From Pinguiococcus pyrenoidosus (Eukaryota > Sar > Pinguiophyceae > Pinguiochrysidales > Pinguiochrysidaceae), in NCBI GenBank assembly GCA_019677205.1, contig JAAMXY010001418.1, positions 1 to 15,990 of the forward strand: a stretch of DNA of 15,990 nucleotides. The letters are read 5' to 3'. The stretch's first letter is position 1, and the number at the start of each line of letters is the position of its first letter. The notes beneath the pieces were generated by a model. That model was not told the origin of the DNA. It worked only from the letters and a program-made list of their open reading frames with translations, and did no database searches. Below are positions 10,001-15,990 of the stretch, piece after piece. Both the position numbers and the translations under genes were made by a program.

Positions 10001-10952
10001 CTGGGCCTCAACGCAGACGACAACATGGATGCGCTCCTCGGTGTCCTCGATCCACTGAGCACGTCGAAGGACGTGCATGACTACAAGGCCAGCTTCTTTC
10101 TATCTCAGTTCTTGGACGGCCTCGCCAGAAAGGGGAAGGTCCCACCGTCCTTGAGATGTCGCATTGTCGAGGGGTTTCTGCATCAGTTGCTGTGTTGGGA
10201 GCTGTGGCACTGGGCGGTCTACGTGCTCTGCGTCGTCGTCGAGGATGACGACGCGCGGCTCCATCGCGTCTTTGACCTGCTCTGTAGGTATGCCACCGAC
10301 GAGGAAGCGGAGGACTACAAAGACAGGTGCGTCGCTTTCGACCGGACCCCGGGCCCCTCCGAGTCTTGCGCTTGGGTTCTGACAGCCAAAGCGCGTCCTC
10401 AGGTGTGCCTTTGTGGTGAACGCGATCGGTGTCGACCCCAAGCTCGTGGAACTCGCCAAGGCGCAGCGATTCTTCGCGGACAAGAAGTACAAGAGTGCGG
10501 TGGAGGCGCTCGTGGGGATCCAGGAGTGGGACCTGGCGCAGGACGTGACCCTTGCGAAGCTGGCGCCGCGGATGATCTTCGGCGTGGACGGCACTGCCGA
10601 GCAGCTTTTCGAGTTGCTGGCACACATAGAGAGCTACACGTCGTCGCCCCCGTCCGTCTACTTCCGCTTCCTGCAGCTCCTGATGCAGGTCCAGCAGTTG
10701 CCGATGCTGCAAGCGGATCGCGCGACGCTGGAGACGATGCATCTGGACGCACAGGCGCTTGCGCAAGAGCTTGAGGACAGCGCAACGATCGCGCCGGTGC
10801 TGCACGATTCGCAGCCCTTCCTGAAGCTGCCGGTGGGCGTGGCCACGGAGCTGGCTGGAGACACTCCAGAGACCTTCACCCTCGCCTGCGAGAGCCACAT
10901 CCGCCGCACGCTTCGCTCGATCCAGGACGTGCTGGAACGCTTGTGCGCGTAA
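4066..10952 (+). CDS. NUP98: NUP98-NUP96 nucleoporin precursor (9 exons, self-cleaving)
   Basis: This encodes a precursor of two nuclear pore proteins. Exons are 4066-4834, 4907-6244, 6320-7007, 7132-7436, 7703-7800, 7883-8403, 8473-8779, 8858-10326 and 10403-10952. All junctions are GT-AG and in phase, giving 2014 aa. Residues 1 to about 235 and 330-700 are Gly/Ser-rich FG repeats (GFGS, AFGS, SSFG). Residues about 240-293 form a GLEBS motif, the Gle2/Rae1-binding segment, with ISAMDAY and RLEDY. Residues about 907-1043 are the Nup98 autoproteolytic domain (KPGYHTTPD, DLRGLNLDELVRIEGKEVSVY, KPPVGVGLNR, IFDVKHF). Cleavage is predicted between F1043 and S1044. The remaining 971 residues are Nup96, with an acidic/linker start, the SFRVGWG motif (1300-1306), and the alpha-helical scaffold domain (about 1343-2014) that joins the Y complex. 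No GLFG tetrapeptide is present. Human Nup98 and Nup96 have about 860 and 940 residues, so the sizes agree. The start at 4066 opens directly into FG repeats, as in homologues. Confidence 0.96.
7040..7113. repeat. 12-13-bp tandem repeat inside a NUP98-96 intron
   Basis: About six copies of a CCCAACGCGAAC-like unit, differing by one or two bases and by C-run length, fill the middle of the third intron (7008-7131). The intron keeps a clean donor (AG|GTAAAG) and acceptor (CTTCTCTCAG), so the repeat is removed on splicing. It accounts for most of the intron's 124-nt length, compared with 69-82 nt for most other introns in this gene. Confidence 0.85.
7726..7734 (+). other. Nup98 autoproteolysis site (His-Phe | Ser codons)
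   Basis: The codons CAC TTC AGC encode H1042-F1043-S1044, followed by KYGLADSDDE. In characterised Nup98 proteins the HF|S bond is cut by the serine side chain acting as nucleophile, freeing Nup98 from Nup96. All three residues are intact and lie just after the second acceptor of this domain, in the small 98-nt exon 7703-7800. This is sequence evidence only; cleavage itself is inferred from the family. Confidence 0.9.
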
Positions 10953-11275
10953 GAGAGCGGCCTCCTCGCGCTGGGTTTGGGACGAGCTCTGACGCGTGCT
11001 ATGATTGTACTGAAAGCTTGGAGATTGAGGTACACGCGCGCCGGCCGCGAGGTTCGTCAACAATTCGTCTTCAGTGAAGAAGCAGAACACTGCTGCTCCG
11101 TCGCTTCCCTCCCGCGACTTGCCGGTCCCCTCTGTGTCTTTTGTACACCGATGATTCAGTTACAGGTCGGTGTGGACGTTCTGCGCATCTTTTCCAACGT
11201 CACATTCCACATCTTGTTGAGCAGGCCCGGCCCGGAAATAGAGCGTCCAAGGGCCCTCAAGCGCCGACGAACCCG
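10953..11275. other. Convergent intergenic region, no gene seen
   Basis: These 323 nt separate the stop codons of NUP98-96 (+) and the DUF2997-like gene (-) and should contain both 3' UTRs. Short open frames cross it on both strands, but none has recognisable similarity or splice logic. I see no strong polyadenylation signal or terminator-like structure by eye. Confidence 0.5.
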
Positions 11276-11723
11276 CTACCACTCCGAGTACTTCTGCTCA
11301 AAGATCGTGTTCTCCTCGTTCACCGTCTCCTTCTGCTGCCAGCGCTCCGGCTTGTCCTCGCGATAGATCACCTGCCCGCCCAGCGCCTGTTCGAAAGACT
11401 CCGTAATCTCGAAGCACTCGTCTCCCACGGCGCCGAACACCTGCAGAACCGGCCGTCCCTGAGCCGAACGCGGCATTTTGCACCCAAAACACCCAGCTCC
11501 CGCATACCTCCATCTCCACCACAGGCCCGTTGATGGTAAACTTGATGGTTTGGCGCCGAGTCCCGGTCTCCTGCGGCCCACTGGACGTCAGAAACCGCGG
11601 TTTCTGGACTTCGTCGTCAGCTGACATGCTCAAGCGAGCCTGCACAGCGCGCTTCGGCACCGTAAACGCGTCAGCTGACGCGCACAGGCCCAGGAAGGCC
11701 CCCAGAAGCGCCAGCAGCTTCAT
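11276..11723 (-). CDS. Plastid-targeted DUF2997-like small protein (2 exons)
   Basis: On the minus strand the exons are 11723-11508 and 11440-11276, with a 67-nt intron. The product is 126 aa. Residues 1-19 (MKLLALLGAFLGLCASADA) form a signal peptide. The next residue is Phe, giving the ADA|F site typical of preproteins for red-derived complex plastids, and a basic Ser-containing leader follows to about residue 34 (RAVQARLSMSA). The mature part begins near 58 with RQTIKFTING, continues through VVEMEVFGAVGDECFEITESFEQALGG, and resembles DUF2997. That is a small cyanobacterial and plastid-lineage family of unknown function, which I recall near Ycf35/DUF1257 genes. The acceptor at 11441 was chosen over an earlier AG because it restores EMEVFGAVGD in frame. 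The C-terminal tail (ERWQQKETVNEENTIFEQKYSEW) extends past the usual domain. Start choice is firm because the signal peptide begins exactly at this Met. The targeting call is stronger than the family call. Confidence 0.75.
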
Positions 11724-11816
11724 CTTCGCCCAACTCGAGCGGTATTCGCGCGCAGAGAAGCGACGGATCCGCAGGAGAGCCTCAAAAGTCGCGCGGGGAT
11801 TTCCGATCACCAAAAG

Positions 11817-11828
11817 GCCACGCGTGGC
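11817..11828. promoter_or_regulatory. 12-bp perfect palindrome GCCACGCGTGGC
   Basis: The sequence equals its own reverse complement. It lies 94 nt upstream of the DUF2997-like start codon, in the divergent promoter region, and has the form expected of a binding site for a dimeric factor. No factor can be named. Confidence 0.4.
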
Positions 11829-11845
11829 TCGCGGAGGCTTATTCG

Positions 11846-11862
11846 CCAATGACATTGGAGAA
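11846..11862. promoter_or_regulatory. CCAAT...TTGG element, copy 2
   Basis: CCAATGACATTGGAGAA contains a perfect 6+1+6 inverted repeat (CCAATG-A-CATTGG). It matches the element at 3633-3650 except that copy 1 has one extra G after ACA. It lies 123 nt upstream of the DUF2997-like start and 315 nt upstream of the coiled-coil gene start. Confidence 0.55.
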
Positions 11863-11948
11863 TAGGGCGAGGCGGCTGGCAAGCTCCAGGCAGCTGGTTG
11901 GCCCGTTGGCCGGCAGGGGATCAGCTGATAGCTCGCTTCAAGCAATCA

Positions 11949-11971
11949 CCAATCAGCGTTGAACCCACGTG
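11949..11971. promoter_or_regulatory. CCAAT box followed by a CACGTG palindrome
   Basis: CCAATCA (11949-11955) fits the extended NF-Y-type CCAAT box. CACGTG (11966-11971) is the G-box/E-box core bound by bHLH or bZIP factors in many eukaryotes. They are 10 nt apart in a divergent promoter region. Their use here is inferred from sequence alone. Confidence 0.4.
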
Positions 11972-12176
11972 GCCGCCGTTGTCCGTCTGTCATGCAAGCG
12001 GCTGCCGTACTCTTCCGTCTGTCATCCCAAAAACTACCTACATCGGTATTTCCCTACCTATACTTCAGTATCCTGCTACCCCCCCCCTCGTCCCAAGGTT
12101 TCCCGCCTTTCCCGAATTTGAACAGCCCTCGGGAGTGCAGCGCCACCGTTCCTCAGATTGGGGTCCTTTCACCTCC

Positions 12177-13841
12177 ATGGACGGACCCGGTCTGGCCGGC
12201 GAAGGCTATGCGGCGCGGCACCTGCAGGCGCAGACTTTCCGACAACATCCGAAGTCGAAGCTGCTGACCGACCGCAATGCGTATCTGACGTTTCTAGAGC
12301 AGCAATTGCAGCGCGTGTCCTCCGCATGCCTGACGTCTCAGGCTTTCGACGCGCGCATAAGTCAGCTGGATGAGCGCGCGGCGGCGCTGGACGAGAAGCT
12401 GCTGAACTTCGGGAAGCTGACCAAACTGGGCCAGGAGTTCACAGAAGAAGTCCATCGAAATGTACAGCGTCTGGAGCAGAGACACCGCGACGACGTGGAG
12501 CGCCTCACTTCGCACTTCCAAAGCGCGAGCGTATCTCGCAGAGATGTCGAAGTGCTTCAGGGGAGCATCGACGAAGTGTCTCGGGAAGTCCAGCGGCGAC
12601 TTCAGGTACACAAACGCCCCGCGCCTTGCGAGATGTCCGAAGCCGAAGCGTGTGAGAGGCGCGACATGGATCGTAGCATGCATAAGTAACGGGTCGTTCT
12701 TCTCCCGCAACCAAAGGACGCAGAGGATGGCTTGCGCAGACATGGCGAGGCGCTTCGGGTCGTGGAGAGCGGCGTAGACAAGGCCACGCCGCAGCGCGTC
12801 CTAGAAGACGTCCACAGGGTGCTCGGGGAGCAGCGCAGGCGCTTCGCGGCGGACTTTGAGCTGTTGTGCGACAAGCTGCGGCAGGAGCTGCAGCTGGAGA
12901 CGGACAAGAGCTACAGCAATGCGCAGCTACTCATGGCTAGCTTGAGACAGGAGGTGGCGAAGACTGGATCCGAGCTCCACGCCAACTCGCGCGCCCACTT
13001 GGAGAGCATGGTCGAAAGCGTGAAGAAGCTAGCCGTGGACGTAACCAACACGTCCGCCAAGCGTAGCCGAGATAGGACGGCGGAGGTCTTGAACAAGCTA
13101 GAAGAAGTAGAGGAGCGCCTGGTGCGGTGCGAGGCAGAACAGGCGAGAATCACAAAGCGAGTTCCCCCTGGCAAGGGCCCCGCTGGAGAGGAGCATTCCG
13201 CGATCCTGAGCAAGGTGCTGCAGCAAGTGGGTGCTCTCACGGCGAAGATCGACGCCGTCGAGACCGAGAACCACTTCTTGCGAAGCCAAGTGACGGGACT
13301 GGAGGAACGCCTCCAACAACAGGAGATGGCGACGCGCGGCAGGACGCCAGAGCTGGTTGCGGGCGGCGCTCGTCGGCGAGCACGGTCGAGCGCGAGTGCA
13401 AGGCTTCACGCGCCAGGGTCAGCGTCCCGACGGAAGACGAGGCTGAAGAAGAGAGATGCCTCGGGCAGGAAGAGGCTCTCCGTGTCGTGGACGGAGCAGC
13501 TGATGGCGTCTCCCGAGCAGCCGCTGGACCGATTCGAAACATCAAAGATCGCGTCCCGCGTGATTTCCAAGGAAGATGCAGAGCTGGATCCCATGCTCAG
13601 AGAGGCGTACGGCGGGCCTGGCAAAGAGACTGGGGACGGCGACCTCGCGCAGGATGGCGCTCTGTGGCCCCCGACTCTGGACAACTCCGTGACACATGAT
13701 TCAGCCAGACCGCCGTTCGTGGTCCGGCATGTGAAAGAGCCCCCGGGGCTTGGCACGAGCCGAGAGAGTAAAGAGAAGTTTGACGAGATTTGCCGAATTG
13801 TGAAGGCTGCTGACGAAGATGAAGACAGCGAGGCAGAGTGA
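12177..13841 (+). CDS. Uncharacterised coiled-coil protein (2 exons)
   Basis: I do not recognise this family with confidence. Exons are 12177-12605 and 12726-13841, joined in phase 0 by a 120-nt intron (donor GTACAC, acceptor GCAGAG). The product is 514 aa. Residues about 28-90 contain a patterned, possibly conserved block: DRNAYLTFLEQQLQRVSSAC, then DARISQLDERAAALDEKLLNFGKLTKL. Residues about 90-360 are rich in heptad-like Leu, Glu, Arg and Gln and should form coiled coils. Residues about 365-405 are basic and Ser/Arg-rich (ARRRARSSASARL, RKTRLKKRDASGRKRLSVSW), and the C-terminus is acidic (KAADEDEDSEAE). There is no signal peptide or membrane segment. Its stop lies only 65 nt from the stop of the convergent CEP131-like gene, so a cytoskeletal or basal-body role is possible but rests only on structure type and neighbour. 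The start at 12177 was chosen because upstream in-frame residues look non-coding. Confidence 0.8.
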
Positions 13842-13906
13842 GCTGACGAGGCCGATGAACAACTGTCTGTGAAGTACCGCAATCGAGATGACCGCGACGA
13901 AAGAAA

Positions 13907-15990
13907 TCACCCGTACTGCTTCTCCCGAATCTGATCCACGAGGAACTTCTGGTCGCGCGTAGCCTCGCGCTGCTTCTGCGCCTGCTTCTGGAGGTCAGCA
14001 ATGATGCCTTGCTTGGCCCGAACCACTTCGTTGACGCGCTTCTGGACCTCCTGCAACTCGGCCATGCTCTGCGCTTCCCTGTTGCCAGAAGGAGGAGGAG
14101 AGACCCGCACAGCGTAGAGTATCCGCGTTAGAATGACCCCCCTTGCCGAACAGCGTGTCGCGTGTCTCCCAAATACCTTTCCCGAGCCTTGGATGCGGCC
14201 ATGTCTTCGGCGTTCTTCAAGGCCAACTGTTTGCTCCTGATTTTCTCCTTGAGCGCGGAGACCTCTGCATATTGCGCCGCCGCTCGTTCGACGTCAGCCT
14301 GCTCTATCTCGCGAACCTGCCTTTGGAGCTTCCCTTTGATGCCCGTGGCCTCCTCCTCCAAAGCTCTGGTCTGTCTGTGGGATGGGGGACGAGGCGAAGC
14401 AGGCGCTGTTAGCGACCATCCCCAAGAGCCGACGTGATGGAACGCGACGGTACAGGACGCCATGCGACTGTAAGATGAGCATGATGGCATACCGAAGGGC
14501 CTCTTCTGTCTTGCGGCGCAGCTCATGAAGCTCCGTCCCAGCTTTCGCCGCTTCCGCTTCCGCTGCCGTCTGCCTCTCCACCGCTTTGAGGTACGCGGAT
14601 CGGCTGCTCGCTTCCTCCTCCTGCGCCTTTTTCACGTCCTCGTTGGCGCGCTCTTGCTCCGTCTGGAGCTTGGCGTCGCAGCCGGTAGCAAGCTCCGCCC
14701 GCTCCTTCTCGGCGTGCGCTTCCAGCTGTGCAATGGCCGAATTCGTCTCCTTAAGCAGCTTGCTCTCAAGATGCTTCACGGCCTCGCCCTGTGCGCTTTC
14801 CAGCTTGCCTCGGAGGAGGAGCAGCGTTTCCTTCTGCCACTCTTCCAGCTTGCATCTACAGGAAGACTCCTTAGCTGGCACGGCAGCTTCCTCTCGGTAG
14901 AGGCCTTGGGAACGCATCAGGCACACACGCACACAAAGGCACGCACCTTCGCTCGGTGCGCAGACGGTCGTCTTCGGCTTCCGACTGCCTCCGAAACTCG
15001 GCGACGTGCATCTCATGCTGCGAGACCAGATCTTGGATCTTCGCCTGCTCCGCGTTCCTCAGCTCTCCGAGCTGCAGCTCCATCTCTCGGCCTCTCTTGC
15101 TCCACAGGCTCTCAAAGCTGTCGCTCTGCGCCTGCATTTGCCGGGCCTGCCGAACCATGACTTGAGATCCTCGTAGCTTCTCACGCTTCTCACGCTTTCG
15201 GCGGCTCTGCCAATACCTTGTCTTCTCGCAGCGCTTCCAGCTCGTCTTCCTGTCGACGCCGCGCTTCCTTGAGTCGCGCGCACTCTTCTCGCATGACCTC
15301 GTCGGAAGCCGCTTGCAAGCTCCGCTCCACCCGCGCGCCGTCCTCCGCCACGGCTTCTTCGACGTCCTTCTCCAGCTCTCGGCGGCGCTTTCGCACGTCG
15401 TCCGCATGCGCCGTGCGCATCTCTGCAACCTTGACCTTGTTGCTGGCGACCATCCGATGCAGCTCCGGTTCCAAGGCCTTGACCGCCTGCTCCTTGATGG
15501 CCCCCACGCGCTTCTTGGCCAAGTCGAGAAGGCGCCTCTCCTCGGCTCTCTTCCAGTTGCTCTGCGCGCTCTCAAGCTCTGCTTTGAGCCGCCTTCGCAC
15601 CGCGTCGAGATCACGTGGGCGATCAGCTATGAGTCTGTGGGGTTGTGGAGTAGTCGGGCAGCGCAAAGGGTTCCGTCAGAGCGATGTTGAGGCAGTGAAG
15701 GCCGACACACAACGAACGCCGCTGTGCCGTACTTGTTGAGCGCCTGTTGCAAGGCTTGGAACTTGGAGAACAGCTCGCCGTTGCTGGCCTCCAGGTTGCC
15801 TCTCATGATGCCACTCTTCTGCATCGCATCGGTGTGGCTGTTCCGCAGCTTTTGCAGCTTTTCTGCATGATCCTGGCACAGAGAGTCCCTGAGAGCAGTC
15901 GTCTCCGCCTTTACTGCCGTCAGCTGCTCCTCCAGATGCGCCACCTCGCGCTCCTTCTGCTGGTAGGCATTCTGCAGCTCCAGAATCCTG
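13907..15990 (-). CDS. CEP131: CEP131/AZI1-like centrosomal protein, C-terminal part (6 exons, cut by the right window edge)
   Basis: CEP131 is a coiled-coil protein of centriolar satellites and basal bodies needed for cilium or flagellum formation. On the minus strand the exons are 15990-15733 (partial), 15634-15217, 15146-14947, 14855-14493, 14374-14177 and 14078-13907. Introns are 98, 70, 91, 118 and 98 nt, and all are in phase. This gives 535 aa ending QIREKQYG. The whole stretch is charged coiled coil without membrane segments. The best family evidence is a block at about 15450-15500 reading IKEQAVKALEPELHRMV. It closely resembles the human CEP131 segment with IKE, GLEPEIQ and LI in the same spacing, followed in both by a His-containing helix. 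The C-terminal EVQKRVNEVVRAKQGIIADL also follows the human pattern EVHRRVKTALARKEEAVSSL. I recalled these human segments from memory and did not align them. The N-terminal part of the gene lies beyond 15990. The gene indicates a flagellated life stage. Confidence 0.78.

Larger units (their letters stand above)
11724..12176. promoter_or_regulatory. Divergent promoter region between the DUF2997-like and coiled-coil genes
   Basis: Both neighbours are transcribed away from this 453-nt region. It contains a 12-bp perfect palindrome (11817-11828), a CCAAT/TTGG element (11846-11862), a second CCAAT box (11949-11955) and a CACGTG palindrome (11966-11971). A pyrimidine-rich stretch with a C-run follows at about 12050-12100, upstream of the coiled-coil gene start. 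An open frame runs through on the plus strand from 11898, but its residues upstream of 12177 look like translated leader, not protein. Confidence 0.6.

Noticed and set aside
10008-11090. 360-codon minus-strand open frame overlapping the end of NUP98-96
   Set aside because: It lies antisense to the conserved Nup96 helical domain and has no recognisable features or plausible splice context.
11460-11507. An earlier acceptor (GGCTCAG) in the DUF2997-like gene
   Set aside because: It would put the second exon out of frame. The CTGCAG acceptor at 11441 keeps the frame and restores a family-like EMEVFGAVGD.
1-15990. tRNA or rRNA genes, CRISPR arrays, insertion sequences, retroelements
   Set aside because: I saw no cloverleaf, conserved RNA motif, spaced direct repeat array, transposase or reverse transcriptase signature on either strand.

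Overview
The window is nuclear DNA from a eukaryote, most likely a unicellular alga with a complex (four-membrane, red-derived) plastid. Every recognisable gene is split by short GT-AG introns. I place 21 introns: 20 are 67-124 nt and one is 266 nt, and every donor begins GTA or GTG. Exons are GC-rich, while some intergenic stretches are AT-rich. The plastid inference rests on one small protein with a signal peptide followed by an A-D-A-F motif and a basic, Ser-rich leader. That motif is the cleavage-site signature of plastid preproteins in stramenopiles, haptophytes, cryptophytes and relatives. A CEP131-like centriolar protein suggests that the organism builds flagella. I cannot name the species.

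Layout, six genes on strictly alternating strands: (1) 886-2028 (+), fungal-type ATP phosphoribosyltransferase, first step of histidine biosynthesis, 4 exons, 294 aa. (2) 2369-3320 (-), TVP38/DedA (SNARE-associated Golgi) membrane protein, 4 exons; its N-terminus is uncertain. (3) 4066-10952 (+), a fused NUP98-NUP96 nucleoporin precursor, 9 exons, 2014 aa, with FG repeats, a GLEBS motif, an autoproteolytic domain with an intact His-Phe-Ser cleavage site, and the helical Nup96 part. (4) 11276-11723 (-), a plastid-targeted DUF2997-like protein, 2 exons, 126 aa. (5) 12177-13841 (+), an unrecognised coiled-coil protein, 2 exons, 514 aa. (6) 13907 to the right edge (-), the C-terminal 535 aa of a CEP131/AZI1-like centrosomal protein, 6 exons, truncated by the window.

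Three convergent gene pairs end 340, 323 and 65 nt apart. Two divergent intergenic regions (about 3321-4065 and 11724-12176) should hold bidirectional promoters, and both contain an almost identical CCAAT...TTGG element. The genes are not a pathway or operon; they are ordinary housekeeping genes packed closely.

I found no RNA genes, transposons, CRISPR arrays or prokaryotic operons, and no clearly new system. The best leads are the shared promoter element, the self-cleaving NUP98-96 gene whose FG domain lacks GLFG, the nuclear plastid-targeted DUF2997-like protein, and the uncharacterised coiled-coil protein next to CEP131. All splice models were made by eye, from reading-frame continuity plus remembered family sequences, without any alignment or transcript data.
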